Below, in pieces: positions 1 through 12,808 of a stretch of 64,000 nucleotides of DNA. Each line of letters opens with the position of its first letter. Position 1 is the stretch's first letter. The notes beneath the pieces were generated by a model, which made no database searches, had not been told where the DNA came from, and saw nothing but the letters and a program-made list of their open reading frames with translations. A program made the position numbers and the translations under genes. The stretch covers positions 1,054,001-1,118,000 of the forward strand of contig WWBZ02000009.1 in assembly GCA_011503125.2 (NCBI GenBank), written 5' to 3'. Origin of the DNA: Botryosphaeria dothidea (lineage: Eukaryota; Ascomycota; Dothideomycetes; Botryosphaeriales; Botryosphaeriaceae).

Positions 1-222
1 AAATGCTGGTTAGCGTGCTGACAACGAATAGAAACCACTACGTCGGTTCATGGTTAGCTCAAAGTCGTCTGACGGCGGATCTTGATTACTCACCCGGACG
101 CCGGTGATTTTCCTAGTCTCTTCTCCTTCTGGTACGGTTGGAGGAGGGCTTTCCGCCGCCTTCTCCGCGTCGGACAGCTCACTCGAACGCCTGCTGTTTT
201 TGAAGGACGCGTCTGAATCCAT
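1..222 (-). CDS. MFS transporter, 5' end only (runs off left edge)
   Basis: The ATG on the minus strand is at 220-222. The first exon (222-94) encodes a polar, Ser/Glu-rich cytosolic N-terminus that begins MDSDASFKNS and ends ETRKITGVR. This is the usual style of a fungal 14-TM drug/H+ antiporter just before its first membrane helix. A GTGAGT donor follows at 93-88, with a ctaac branch-like string near the window edge. The membrane part lies outside the window, so the MFS call rests only on this N-terminus and on the position beside a PKS cluster. Two copies of TACTCCGGTCC lie 246 and 531 bp upstream, which suggests co-regulation with the cluster and a role in product export. Another membrane protein with a similar leader is possible. 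Confidence 0.5.
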
Positions 223-467
223 GGTGGCAGAATCAAGAGCAGAAAAGAACACAGTAACTCGCACACCGAGTAGGGGTATCGCAGCGCAACAGAAAAGATG
301 TTGTTCTGCTTGCGACAACAGGCGCGGAGGTGGGTTTATAGTCTAGATTTCTAATCTCATTCTTGATCGACATCGCAAGATGGTGGCACATATGACGAAG
401 GCGGCGCATTTCTAAGCAAAAATCCCTGGCATGGCCTTGTCTCTGTGCCTCATCCCTACGAGGCTCA

Positions 468-478
468 TACTCCGGTCC
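468..478 (+). promoter_or_regulatory. cluster motif TACTCCGGTCC, site 1
   Basis: Exact copy of the recurring 11-mer, 246 bp upstream of the MFS start codon. It is likely a Zn2Cys6 regulator site because of the CTCCGG core; binding is inferred. Confidence 0.55.
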
Positions 479-752
479 GCTCACGCGTTGAGACCGTTTC
501 GACTCGAAATAGAATTTTCCTCGTACGAATCTGCATCGGTAGAGTATCTTTGGTGTTGTGTATTTATAGCGTAATTACTTTCCATCTCTTGTTTCGAAAA
601 TTCTAAATTGTCCTTATATTGCAGTTAGACGTGCTCATTCACTTGAGGCTCCCACGCTGCCTTAGAGACCCTGTGGGCGCTAATGTGTCGATCACCCGTA
701 ATGTGGCTGAACACTAATGCAGAAAAACGTTAGGTGCGTCTTGGGACCTCTG

Positions 753-763
753 TACTCCGGTCC
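753..763 (+). promoter_or_regulatory. cluster motif TACTCCGGTCC, site 2
   Basis: Second exact copy of the 11-mer in the same intergenic region, 531 bp upstream of the MFS start codon. Confidence 0.5.
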
Positions 764-1515
764 CGGCGTAACCAGTTATGTCCGAAACAATCATGACGCT
801 TCAGCACAATGGAGAGAGAATGGGCACGACCATCTGCTTCTCGTAACGGGGTCCACGAAATACAGCCTACGCCATTTGCGCACAGAAGCGCTTTCCAGCG
901 GCATGGGGTTTGATTTTCCTCTTCCATCCGCTGGGTAGCAGCTTTGTATGCAAGCCTGGCGGGGATCTTGTCCCAGTCTGGGTAAAGGCTGGGCGGGTGG
1001 CTGCTGCACGCGGCAGCCATCCCGCAGCCATGATCGCTACATATGACGCAGAACTGCAGACGGCTGGAGATAAGCGCGGCTTTAGGAGTAGGCTCTCCAG
1101 CTGCTTATGTGGTTGTGACTCAGCCAAGTGCCAATCAACCGCCTACCAGATCGTATTGGTAAGGCTTCCGACAGTCTGCTTGAGTCCTATTCTCCGCCGT
1201 TGATACCCAACAGGCCCTGGACTGCCATGTGCATTGCATAAGGCTGAAAACCGTGCCCCACTGAGCAATGATCCAACACAGGGATTCGTTGCCGACTCTT
1301 GCATTCTGCCATGCCCGGTGCCGTAAGCATCTCGAATTTTCTCATCGCTTAAGCAGCCATAGCCCGGGGCATGAGTCTAAAAAACCATCTCCTTTGCGCC
1401 TAGAAAACTACGTGAACATCTATGACTACAGTAGCAGCATTCTTGTACTTCCTCTATCACCCACAATTTCGCCAAAGAGACTAAAGAAAATTACCACCAC
1501 GCTCGCAAACCGACG

Positions 1516-4500
1516 TCACTTCTCATTCTCCAGAATCAGGCTCGCTTTCTTCAACTGCTCCGATACCTGCTTAACCTGCGCCTGATCATCAGTACATGAC
1601 TGTATTTGGAGGGCGCCAGGCGGGAAGAATGATACTTACGTTCTCTGGGGAAAAGAGGTCGAAATGGTTACCGCTCACATCCAACACCGGCACCGACCGC
1701 CCCACCAGACTTTCCCACACCTTCACGCTCTCCAAGCGGGAACCGTCATCGCTCAGCCATGGATACGAAACGTCGCACAAACCCTCAGCATCGAACGTCT
1801 CCTTGCACTTCATCATCACGCACTGGACGTCCCCGCCGGCACCGGCCCCTTCCGAAAGCGGATTGTAGCCGCCCAGCAGTCGGGCGTTTCGCTGGAACTG
1901 CGCCTCGATGGCGAGGCGGATGCGGCGCATGGCCGGCGTGTGCGCAGGCAAGCGCTCGCAGACGTGCGAGACGACGGCTTGCGGGAGCGGCTCGTGCGAA
2001 ACAGGCTGCGGCGAGTCGATCAGGATGACGCCCTGGACGGATGTGTTGCCGCGGCGGCGGAGCTGGCGTGACACCTCGAATGCGAGGACGCCTCCAAAAG
2101 ACCAGCCTGTGAACGGTCAGACATGCTTTTTGTGATCAAGGTGTACAGAAGGTGAGAGGATGGAAACAAAGCGGGATGGGAAATGGGAGCTTACCGCCGA
2201 GCATAATGTTGTCTTTGTTCGTGAGCCCGAGCTGGTCGATGTACCGAGAGGCAAGCTCCTCCAATGTGCTGATGGAATTGTCGACGCTGGAGAAGTCGAT
2301 GCTGAAAACGCCGTAGACATCACGATCCAATTTACCGAGGCGGGAATACACGTTGCATAGGCCGCTGCCGTCGTGGAAAAGGTAGAGTGGGGCTCTTTTC
2401 TCGTTCGAATTGCCGGACTTCTGCAGAGCCACAGGTAACGTGTCCATTCCCGATATGATCGGAGCTTCAGACTCTGGGACACCAAGATAGCCACTTGCTG
2501 TTGGCGGCTCCTGTTGCTTGGCAGGTTCTGGCTCATTCGGAAAGATGACCTCTTCAAGTGCGCGGACGCTCAATTCGGAGATGCTGACATCGTCCAGCTG
2601 GATTCCAAACGTATGATTCAATCCGTTCACCAGCTCGATGGACAGTAGCGAGTCTACACCCAAGGAAGCCAGCGAAGTGTTTTTGTCGACAGCCTGCAAG
2701 GAGAAGCCGCAGACCTGCTGGAAGAACTCGTCAACCCGTGCAACACTGTCCGGGGTCATAGAGGCTTCGCTAGATGGCGAAGATCGGCCCGCAGACAAAT
2801 CGGGCACAACATCAGCCGAAGGCGTCCCATCACCTTTCTCCGCATCAGCTTTATCGAGAATCGCCTCCATCTCACCCACAGTCTCGCAGTTCGCGAAATC
2901 GGATCCTTCCAAGCCCAGGTGCGAGAACTGTTGCTGAAGCGCCGTCGTCAGTTCAATAGTCAGAAGCGAGTCGACCCCAATGTCCGAGAGGCGGGTGTTC
3001 TCCTGGATACCGGTGTGTGTCACGCCGCAGATGTCCGAGACACTGCTGTAGAGGGTCTCTCTAATACTTGGTTGCTGCACCGGCCTTGGTGGAGGGGGAG
3101 CGCGGGAAGGAGGACGATTAGAGGCCTTGATGCCGCTGTCGTTGCGCAGCTCTTGCGTCGGCGTGGGCTTGAGTGAACGCGCCAAGTGTGCCTGGAAAGA
3201 CTTCAGCCGCAGCCGCTTGAAGTGCATCCCCTCGACGCAGGCGACCACGTTGCTCTCGTCGTCTAGGGCATACGCATCTCCGATGATGAGGTCATCAAAG
3301 CATTCGACGAGCCCGCAGTAAACGCCCATCTCATGGCCGTAGAGCGCTTTGTTCTCGGCGCCGCAGGGAATGGTCACCCGCTCAACCTTCACACAGATGC
3401 AGGCCTCGTCCGCGTTGATCTTGCTATTTGCTACGAAGCCGGCGGCGTGGAGAAGCGTATCGGTGAAGGCAGGCGGGCATACGAAGCCGTCCCGGCCCGA
3501 CGAGGGGAGCTGGAAGGTGCCTGCCGCTTCCAGACCGGATGCAGCGATGTCCAGATGTTTTATGGTGACATACGGACCGGAGTATGCAACAACTCGAGGG
3601 AAGACGACGTCATACAGAATTCGTGTGGTGAATTTGTCGACAAAGGCGATGGACTCTTTCTGTCTCTTGATATAGGACGCACGCCGAGAAAACTCGGTGC
3701 TGATGGCGGCATCATCTGTCAATGTTGCAGAGCCAGTGCAGTGAATGGTACTGTCTGCGGAGAGCACGCGGAAGTACGAGTCGTCCGCGGACATGGAAGT
3801 GAGGACCTCGGTGTCTTTGCCTTCCGAGTACACCAGCGGCTTATCGAAAGTCAAGTCTCTCAGCGTCCGGAAATTGTCATTTTGAGATCCCTCTGACTTC
3901 ATCAATTCCATTGCTTCGAGGACAAGCTCGATGTAGACAGATGCAGGGCACAACGGAGCCCCTCCAACGTCGTGTGCCTTGATGAATTCAGCCATGGCTG
4001 AGACTTTGGAGCCGAAGTCTGTGCCGTCTGAGGAGGAGGAACGCAATCCATTCAAGAATTTGTAAATCGATTGAGGCGCTTGAACTTCCTCATCCTTGGA
4101 GGTCGAAACGGTTTCCTGAAATGGAATCACGAATGTGGTTGGCGACAACGGGTAGCGCGGAAGGTCTGCAAGAAACTGCACATCGAGGCCGGCATAGACC
4201 TGACGCCACTGGATCGCAGTGCATTGGAGGAAGAGACTGCTCAATGCTGAGCAAAAGCTCACCCATGGTGCTTCTTTGGGCTTCATCGAGGCTATGTAAG
4301 CTGCCTCAGTCTGCTTCAATGTTGCCTTGAGCATTGGCAGTGCTTTGAAGATGAATCTGATAAGCATATACGGGACAAACACGAGTCACGAAAGTCGACT
4401 TACTAATTGGTCCGGGCCCGACCTCCACGAAAGAAATCTTCCCATCACCAGCCATTTCTGCTAGTGCCTCAGTAGCCCGTGAAAATTCGACGGGTTGCCG

Positions 4501-7500
4501 AGCGTGGCGGACAAAATACTCGGGGCTGACATCGTTCTCCGCCATCAGTCTGCCAAGATAGCTCGATGCGACGGGAATCTTTGGGCCATTGGTCTGGACA
4601 GAGGAAGCGATATCAGCAAAAGGGCCAAGAATAGGATCCATGGCCGCGGAGTGGAATCCGAACGGGACATCCAACTGCTTTGCCTTATGCCCAGAAGCCT
4701 TGCAGTGGTCCACGAAGCGCTCCAGTGACGCAAGCGGCCCAGACACGACGCAATCATCGTTGCTGTTGATGCATGCCACCGTGAGTCCCTCAAACTCATT
4801 CTCGCGGGAAGTAAGAAGCTCTTTTACGTGCGCTGGTGGGACCCCACACGCCACCATGCCCGTGCTGGCTTCCTGACAGAGATCGCCCATGAGTTCCGCC
4901 CGTCGAGCCACAAGCAGCAATGCGTCGTGCAGCTCTAACACGCCAGCTGTCGCAAGAGCGGCGTACTCCCCAAGGCTGTGCCCGATCAAGACGTCTGGCG
5001 CACATCCCCACGCCATCCACAGTTGCGCTAGGCCGTACTCCACGGCAAAGCACGCACACTGCGACACCGCAGCCCGGTCCTTGGGATCCAGGGCATGGAA
5101 AGCCTCTGGTTCGGTGCTCAGAAGAACGTCAACCCGCGGAAACCCCAGGTCAGAGAGCACTGCGTTGCATTGCCGGACGCTTTCGCGGAATACTGGCGCG
5201 GTGGAGAGCAGCTCGGCACCCATGCCCTGGTACACGCTTCCTTGACCGGAGAAGACGAACGCGGTTATTGGTTTTCCTGTTGATGGTGGCGATTGCGAGG
5301 GAATCTTGGCTTGCTCCAGTTTCTGAAGTATGCCGTCCACGGATTGATCGGTGACGGAAAGGCGAAAGCCGTCGAACTCCTGCCTGCGGGCATTCGCAGA
5401 GTAACAGAGATTGGCGAGCGACAATCCCTCTCTGTTGGCCGTAATGTACGCACAGTATTGCTCGCGCAGTCTCTCCAGCGCACCAGCGGTCTTCGCAGAG
5501 AGATTCAGCACATGGCACGAACGTGAAGGCGAACGGAACATGCAGGGCGGTTGGACGAATTCCTCGAGGATCAATGACGCGTTCGAGCCGGCGGCGCCGA
5601 AGTTGTTGAGTAATGCTCGTCTCGGCGCGCCGGAAGCGTTCTTCCACTCCGTAGTCTCCGTGGGAACTACGATATTGTTTTCTTTAATCGCGGACAGCCG
5701 GGGATTCAGCTTCTCGTGCGCGGCTTGAGGTGGGACTTGATGCTTTTCCATGGAAAGAACCAACTTCGCCAGTCCAGCAGCACCCGAAGCTGCCTCAGCA
5801 TGGCCAATATTCCCCTTGATAGAGGAAAGCGTCAATGGGTTGTCCGATTTTCGCCGGCCGAATGCAGCCTGTAGGCTGTTCGCCTCTGCATAGTCCCCTG
5901 CCTGCGTCCCGGTACCGTGGGCTTCGACCACTCCGATGGTGTCTGGATCAGTCTTCGTCTTGTCAAGTAGGCTTTTGAATAGGTCCGCTTGTGTATCAGA
6001 GTCCGGGTGGGTGATTGACTTTGCCGTCCCGCATTGGTTCACTTCGATCCCACGAATCACGCCGTGAATCCGGTCGCCTTCGACCACAGCGTCCGAGAAT
6101 TTCTTGAGAACGAAGAGACCGCAACCCTCAGACCGAGAGTAGCCGTCCGCAGAAGCGTCCCAGGGCTTACACTGGCCGGTATTGCTCAAAAAGTGAGCGC
6201 GTGAAAGGCCGAGATACATCTGTTTCAATTAGCAACAGTCTTCAGAAACAGAGCAGATGCACAAACATCAGGACTTGAAATGACGTTCACGCCTCCAGCC
6301 AGTGCTGATGTGCATTCACCACTCTGGATGGCTCTGCAAGCTTGGTACAAAGCAACAGTGGATGAAGAACAGGCCGTGTCAACCACGATCGAGGGTCCCT
6401 TGAATTGGAAGGCGTAAGATATTCTCCCGCTGAGAAATGCCCGGAGAGTCCCTGTTCCATTACTGTCAGCGGCTGGTTGAGCTCACACACTGCACACCCC
6501 GCAACTCACCTGGACTGTAGTAGACATCAATGTCATTCCGCGCGTTCTCGACGTAGTCCAGAGTGGCCACTCCCACGTAGACTCCAGTGCTGTCTTTTTG
6601 AAAAGAAGGCGTAGAGTCTGGGGCGTAGCCAGCATCCTCCAAGGCATCGAGCGCTGCGTGTAGCAGCAGACGCTGTTGAGGGTCCATGGACTTTGCCTCA
6701 CGGGGTGATATCTGAAAGAACGTATTGTCAAAGGCAAACGGATCATCCAGGAAATTGCCGTATTTCGAGTTCATCTTCCTGGGGGCTGTGGTTTTTGCAT
6801 CGGGATCATAGTAGTCGGAGATCTGGAAGCGAGAAGACGGGACCTGCAATCATGTCAGCCACCTGTGGCCTTGTGTCATGATTGGTTCAGGGATTGGACC
6901 TACTTCCTCGACAACGTTGAGGCCTTTCTCCAACGTATCCCAGAGCTGCTCTGTTCCTTCGCCGGAAGGGTAGTCCACACTCATACCAATAATGGCGATA
7001 TCCTCGGAGTCATGACGGTCCGTGATTCCCGGGATGAAGCTAGTCACTTGGAGTCTTGGGTTACCAGAACCGTAACTCATACCTCGCAAGAGCGATTTCG
7101 AATTCGGTCCCAATCCCAGAATGGAATACCTCAGTTTGCTGTCTTGGTCGAGCCGATCCAAAACATCTCTCAAAAGTAACTGTGACGCCAAATTCCAGTT
7201 AACTTGATGCATGAAGATGCTTTCGAGCATGAACTCAAGCAGGGAAACAGTGGTCTTGCTTGAGTAGAGATGCTTGCCGTCCTGAGTGGAGCGAACTGGA
7301 ATTTGCAGGGCTTCCCAGGTAGGAAATTGAATGCCTCGCCGCTCCACATCTGCCAGGACGGCTTCGAGTGTTCCTTTCAGACACTCACCCCCATGGTAAT
7401 AGCCATGTATGTTGGCGAACCTTGACGGGGTTCTTTCTGGTAGGTACTTGACCTTGAACTCGTTCAGTGCCTGTCCCTCTCCAGTAATGGAGTTGACACG

Positions 7501-8222
7501 GTCCGATAATGTTGTAGCTATCCGAATGGGGAGTTTTGCCTCAGCCTGTAGACGTTAGCTGGGCCTCAGATACGTCGATAATAAGTTCCACAGAAATGTA
7601 GATTGAGACTAACGACGAAATGTACATCAGGACTTACCGATTCGTTGAACTGGGCTATGAGTGCCTCCAATTGCTCGAGTTCCAGGCCTTGAACTGTCAA
7701 CGACCAGGGAAAGTTCCCTGCGTCGTCGCCAGCTACATTGCGACAAAACAAGGAGCTTCTCAGACCGATCCAGAACGAGAGACGAAAACCGGCGACGGCA
7801 ATGTCCAGGAATTCCTGAGAGCCTGGGTGGGGGCACACGGAGACTATGATGGCTGGCAGGATACCGGAGCAGAAACCAGCCGTCTCGGAGATGCTCGTGG
7901 AGTCGGAAAGGCTATCCTCTGTGTCATCGCCTGCAAAAGATATAAAATCCAATATTTGCTGGATGTACAGTACAACACCCTGGACAACGGCACTGGTGTG
8001 CACTTGAGGATCGATCAGGCTTTGCGTTGAGGAAAATGTGTCGACGATGTCTTCCACTGCAAACCTTTCAGGACCAGAGAGACTGTTCAGTTCTGTTGAA
8101 AGCGCTTGGTGGCACGCTTCGAGAAAGCGGACGGCTGTTGCTGATGTTGGTGGTGGTCGAGTTCTGTCAGGGGAAAGACTGGAACCTTGTCCGGCAAATA
8201 GAAGAACGTTTCTGGATGTCAT
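1516..8222 (-). CDS. non-reducing polyketide synthase, SAT-KS-AT-PT-ACP-ACP-TE
   Basis: Iterative NR-PKS that should build an aromatic acid from acetyl/malonyl-CoA in the cytosol. Eight exons can be joined in frame: 8222-7638, 7545-6904, 6843-6510, 6451-6267, 6219-4404, 4342-2195, 2106-1640 and 1575-1516, giving 2078 aa, a normal family length. Visible motifs: SAT cysteine in [11 protein letters not shown] cysteine in DTACSSS with EAHGTGT and [11 protein letters not shown] serine in GHSLGEY; PT histidine in FIKAHDVGG and aspartate in [13 protein letters not shown]; two ACP serines in [10 protein letters not shown] and [12 protein letters not shown] serine in WSFGG and histidine in SGNHFD. All catalytic residues are present. 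There is no C-methyltransferase domain and no reducing domain. The domain order is shared by orsellinic-acid-type and naphthopyrone/melanin-type synthases; the exact product cannot be read from the sequence. The gene is divergent from the A-T-R reductase. The exon 5/6 acceptor (AAAG before 4342) was chosen because it alone keeps frame and the AT end. Confidence 0.95.
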
Positions 8223-8905
8223 TTTAGAAAGATGGATGGAGAGATGTTGGTTCCGTGGAGAGGGAACCTTGGAGATAATATAGTACGGTACTTCAAGGTC
8301 GAAAAACGGGGAAGGCCGTGGAGATTACTTCGTGAACGCGCTACCAGAGACGTGCTGATGTCGGGCTATTCCGCTGTGACATCATCGAGAAAGATTTTTG
8401 AATAGAACTACGTATGCAATTTCCCCCTAGCAGACGGAAAGACCGGTGAATAGAATATTACAGTATTTTGTAGCTTTCTCAAGTTTTGAATACCGTATGA
8501 CGCCGCGGAGCTGCTGTATCAGACGCAGAAGTTGGAGTATTTTCATACACCCATATAGCCCGGATTAATCCGCTTCAAGTATACGGTGGGTATTTGTACG
8601 ACTACGATTTCCTCTATGAGTAAGTTTCAGTCGGAAAGACAACAAATGAATATTTACGTCATGTTTAGTCAAATACATGAAGCTTTCGCGGGTGACGAAA
8701 GGTGCCTCCTGTCAAGGACCCGCGTATGCCAAGGTTACTCTGGCCCTGTGCCACGCGCTCTGCTCCCCACAACCCCAGTTGCACTGCACGAAGAATGCAA
8801 AGACAAGATAAGACCGGTGCAACCCGCTCGTCTCGAATGGGGGAACGATTTTTCGACGGTTGAAACCGTGTTCGATTTGATTTCCCTACATTCTGACCGA
8901 CCAAA
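8223..8905. promoter_or_regulatory. bidirectional promoter of PKS and A-T-R reductase
   Basis: A 683-bp divergent intergenic region. A TATA-like string (ctatattat on the minus strand, near 8274-8283) lies about 55 bp upstream of the PKS ATG. No TACTCCGGTCC box is present; only a GGAGTA half-like string is seen near 8534. Shared control of the two genes is inferred from the arrangement. Confidence 0.6.
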
Positions 8906-11900
8906 ATGGGTAGCTTGGAGCATCCATCTTTTCGGCGTGCCCGATTTAGTGCACTCGGCCACGAACTCGTGGGCTCCACACAGCACGACAACATACGCTC
9001 TCTGCCTGATCTGATCAGCTTCAACGCTGAGGTGAATCCGGACCAATTGTTTTGTGCCCAAGCAGACGCAAAACCAGCACCTGGGTCTGGGACTAATGGC
9101 GATGGAGGATACGGGGCAGTTCACATCAGTTTCAAGCAGCTCAAGCAGGCTGTGGATGCGTGCGCTGCCTGGTTGAGAAAGACTTTCATTCAACATGAGG
9201 GTGGAGGCAAGCCTTCTGCAGTGGCACTGTATTTGGAGAGCGATGTGGGCTTGTTCATTCACCTTGCGGCCCTTCTGGCCTCAGGAATCCCAGTGAGCTT
9301 CCAAATGCTTCCCCCTCTCGAATAGAGACATAGCTAATGAGACGTTTTCAGGCTGTGCTACTGTCGGCAAGGTTAGGTGCTGAAAGCGTGCGTCATCTTC
9401 TGAAGGAAACGGGGGCGCGATCGATCTTGTTGTCGAAAAGAACAGAGCGCCTGATTGCACAGGATGTCAAAGACCTTGCAGAAGTGAAAATGGTCGCCCC
9501 GTTCACAACATTCCTGCACGGACAAGTCCTATCAGACTCAGTGAATGGAGCAGGCCAAGGCGGACGGTTGGCAGTTGATGAGAGCGATACGAACATTCTT
9601 ATCCTCCACTCCTCCGGCACCACTGGCCTTCCAAAGCCCATTCGTCTAGCTCACCGTTACGTTCTCGGGTACGCTGCATGCCACAGATTCCCGGACAACC
9701 AACCTCTTGACTGGATGAACCTATCCACTCTACCTCTCTACCACGGCTTCGGACTCCTTGCTCCCTGCCTCAGCCTCTCAGTCGGCTTGTGCTGCGTTTT
9801 CCCACCAAGCTCGGTTATTCCCGCTGCACACTCCACAATGGACCTTTTCACCGCCTTCGGGGTGCGATCGTTGATGACTGTGCCCAGCATCCTCGAGGAT
9901 ATGGTCGGCCTGGGCCCGGCAGAGAGGAGCCGTGCTCTCCGACTGCTACAGTCCATGCACTTCATCGCCACCGGCGGTGGCCCCCTCAATCCCGATGTCG
10001 GCGCCGCGCTGGCTTCCGAGGGCATCAAGCTCCTCAACCACTACGGCGCCACCGAAATCGGCGCCATCGCACCCATCTTCAAGCCCTCAGTGGATTACGA
10101 CTACCGCTTCCTCCGCCTCAGGACCGACTTGGGCCTCCAGCTGCACCCCGTGGCAGACGGCGGGCCAGAGGAGCCGCAGCGCTTCAAGCTCGTCGGGCAC
10201 CCATTCGGATGGGAGCGGCCGTTTGAGATCCAGGACGAGCTGGTGAAGAGGCCCGACTCGGATCACGTGGAGGTGAAGATCCTTGGCCGACGAGACGACC
10301 TCATCGTGCTGAAGAACGGCGAGAAAGTGCTCCCGCGCACGCTTGAACAAGCGCTCGCCCAAGACGCGGCCATCAAAACGGCTGTGTGCATTGGGCAGGG
10401 CCAGTTTGAGATTGTCGTCTTGGTAGAGCCTGCGAGTGCGGCGTCGGAGGATGCTGATGCCTTTGTCGAGCATGTGTGGCAGCTCGTGTCGCAGCTCAAC
10501 CCGTCGCTCGACCAGCATGCTCAAGTGTCCTCGAAGCGTGCCATCATTTCCAAACCTCCCGACAAGAGTATCCCACGCTCTGACAAGGGGTCTGTCATGC
10601 GCAAGGAAGTACAAGCCGTCTTCGAGGATGAGATCCGCGCCGCGTACGAGGCCCTCGAGCTCGAGACAGTCAGTACAGGGGTTGTGTTTGATGTCGAGCA
10701 TCTGGAGGACAGCATGCGCGGGTTGGTGACGACCGTTCTGGGGGAGAAGTTGACATCACACGACGACTGGCGGGAGGAGGACGACCTGTTCGAACTCGGC
10801 ATGGACTCCTTGCAAGCTACCCGGCTGGCGCGAATTTTGAATGCGTCCATGGGCAAACATACCGATGAACGCTTCACGGCTTCTTTCATCTACAAACACC
10901 CATCTGCTGCCAAGCTGACCACTGCTGTTGGAGCGACCGTGCGTGGTGAGGTCCATCTTAGCGAACAGGCGGAGGATCGTGGACCTGAGATGCGAGCCAT
11001 TGCGGATGAGTATCTTCAGGCACTAGATGCGGAAGAAACCAAGACCAACGCCGCGGACAATGGTGCTGTCGTGCTTCTGACCGGCTCAACAGGCAACCTG
11101 GGGGCTCACGTCTTGGGATGCCTAGCGCAGAACGACCGCGTCGCACGTGTCATCTGTGTGAACAGACGCAGAGTAGGGGCTGATGACGATCTGCGAGCTC
11201 GACAAGATCAGGTCAATTCATCTGCCGGAGTGGCATTGTCTTCTCGAGGATGGGAAAAGATTGTCTTCCTGGCCGCCAACATGCAGGCGACGGACCTTGG
11301 GCTCGCACAAGAGCAGCTGTTGGAGCTCCGAGGCACCGTCACGCACATTGTACACTTGGCTTGGCCCATGGACTTCAACCGGCAGCTCAGTAGCTTCCGC
11401 CCACAGCTGAATGCGCTGAAGGCCCTCATTGAACTCGCGCGTTCGGCGTACAAGGTCCGGCCACATGTCAAACCGCGCATCCTGTTCGCGTCGTCCATAT
11501 CCGTTGTCCGCCACTACAGCGAGCAAGCCGGGTCCATCATTGTGCCTGAAAGATCGCTAGATGACCCGCTCGTGACGACGCCGATGGGCTACGCGGAGGC
11601 AAAGTGGGTTTGCGAGCGCATGCTGCAGCGGGTCGGCGAGAAGTGGGCGCACGAGTGTACGCCAGTCACTGTGCGCATAGGTCAGCTCAGCGGGCCCGAG
11701 AGAACAGACGGGATCTGGAAGACGGAGGAGCATATGCCGGCACTCATCAAGGCCTCGCAGCTCGTGTCCGCATTTCCGTCCTTGCAGGGGGTGAGTGTTG
11801 CTGTTGCTGATTATTCCCTGAACGATCGCTTACTTGACTACAGGATTTCTCATGGCTGCCGGTCGACCGTGCAGCCAAAGCGTTGCTTGACATTCTCTTC

Positions 11901-12236
11901 CATCCAGAAGGTGAAGTTGAGCCAGTGTATCATCTGGAGAATCCCATCAGGCAGTCTTTCTCAGCATTGAGTGCCGCCGTCGTCAATGAGCTGAAACTCC
12001 AGAAGAACTGCATTCCGTTTGACGAGTGGCTCGAGCGCACAACCACTACGGGCTATGCTACTAGTCTTGTTGAATTTTTCCAGGGTGACTTTCAGGCGCT
12101 CGCCAGCGGCAATGTGGTGCTAGACACAAAGAATACGAGGGGTGCATCAGCTCATTTGCGCGATAGTGGAGGAATCGGAGAAGAGTTGATCGTGCAGTAT
12201 ATTCGTAGGTGGAGAGATATGGGTTTTCTTGCATAG
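8906..12236 (+). CDS. NRPS-like carboxylic acid reductase (A-T-R)
   Basis: Three exons (8906-9292, 9352-11790, 11844-12236) join in phase 0 and give 1072 aa. The adenylation domain carries SSGTTGLPKP (AMP loop) and YGATEIG. The carrier domain has its phosphopantetheine serine in LFELGMDSLQATRL. The C-terminal thioester reductase has an NADPH-binding LTGSTGNLGAHVL and the YxxxK pair in MGYAEAKWVCE. There is no condensation domain. Known relatives activate an aryl acid as its adenylate, load it on the carrier and release it as an aldehyde with NADPH. Divergent pairing with a TE-containing NR-PKS strongly suggests that its substrate is the PKS product, as in the known pairs making orsellinaldehyde-type precursors (ascochlorin, ilicicolin and aspernidine pathways). 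The substrate identity is inference. No damage is seen. Confidence 0.94.
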
Positions 12237-12808
12237 GTAGTGTTCAAGATATCTGTTGGCCGATCGGAAGCAATACCGAGCGCTGCTATTTTGACCACGT
12301 GGCCAGTTCAATTTATGTTTCCTGATAATCTTTGTCAGCAGCCGTTGTACTCAGTGTATAAACAAGTATTGAGGCCGTATCCAGCATCTGAAGCCAGAGC
12401 ATGACGTAGTATTTGCAGTGACGTCTGTGAAGAACCTGTCCAACTCAGTGACCTGCTGCAGACTGCTGCATTCGTACTGGAGTTCAGTGGAACAGGGTAG
12501 ATACGTGTGCGTCGTTCGATCTACACTCCTCTCATCTCTTCGCGGAGTAAGCATGCCCAGAGATATTGTGATCTTGGGAATCCGCGCCGACCTCGACTGG
12601 GAATGATAAGAAGCATCGTTTGACGTCAGCACCGGAGCCTACGAACTTTTCTTAGAGGGTAGCGGAGTAAGGCATTAGAGGCTTCGATGCCTCAATCCTT
12701 TGTGACGACAAAGTACTCCGGTCCACACCTGGAAGTATTATTCTTCGGAAATGCCCCAGCGGTTGTTTTGGAAACAAGAGATTCAACATCCGCAGGTCAG
12801 CATCAACA
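12237..12808. promoter_or_regulatory. intergenic region with promoter of the Zn2Cys6 regulator
   Basis: 572 bp without a supported gene. It holds one full TACTCCGGTCC box at 12714-12724 and two CGGAGTAAG half-motifs near 12543 and 12663, consistent with autoregulation of the downstream regulator. Confidence 0.5.
12714..12724 (+). promoter_or_regulatory. cluster motif TACTCCGGTCC, site 3
   Basis: Exact 11-mer ending 84 bp before the ATG of the Zn2Cys6 regulator gene. With the two CGGAGTA half-sites upstream it could serve autoregulation. Confidence 0.6.

Larger units (their letters stand above)
223..1515. promoter_or_regulatory. intergenic region with MFS promoter; no gene seen
   Basis: About 1.3 kb lies between the MFS start and the PKS stop. 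Open frames here are short, overlap in several frames and show no recognisable domain. The MFS-proximal half carries two exact TACTCCGGTCC boxes (468-478 and 753-763). Confidence 0.6.

Noticed and set aside
910..1203. small gene between MFS and PKS
   Set aside because: Several overlapping frames of similar length on both strands, no domain, no splice support.
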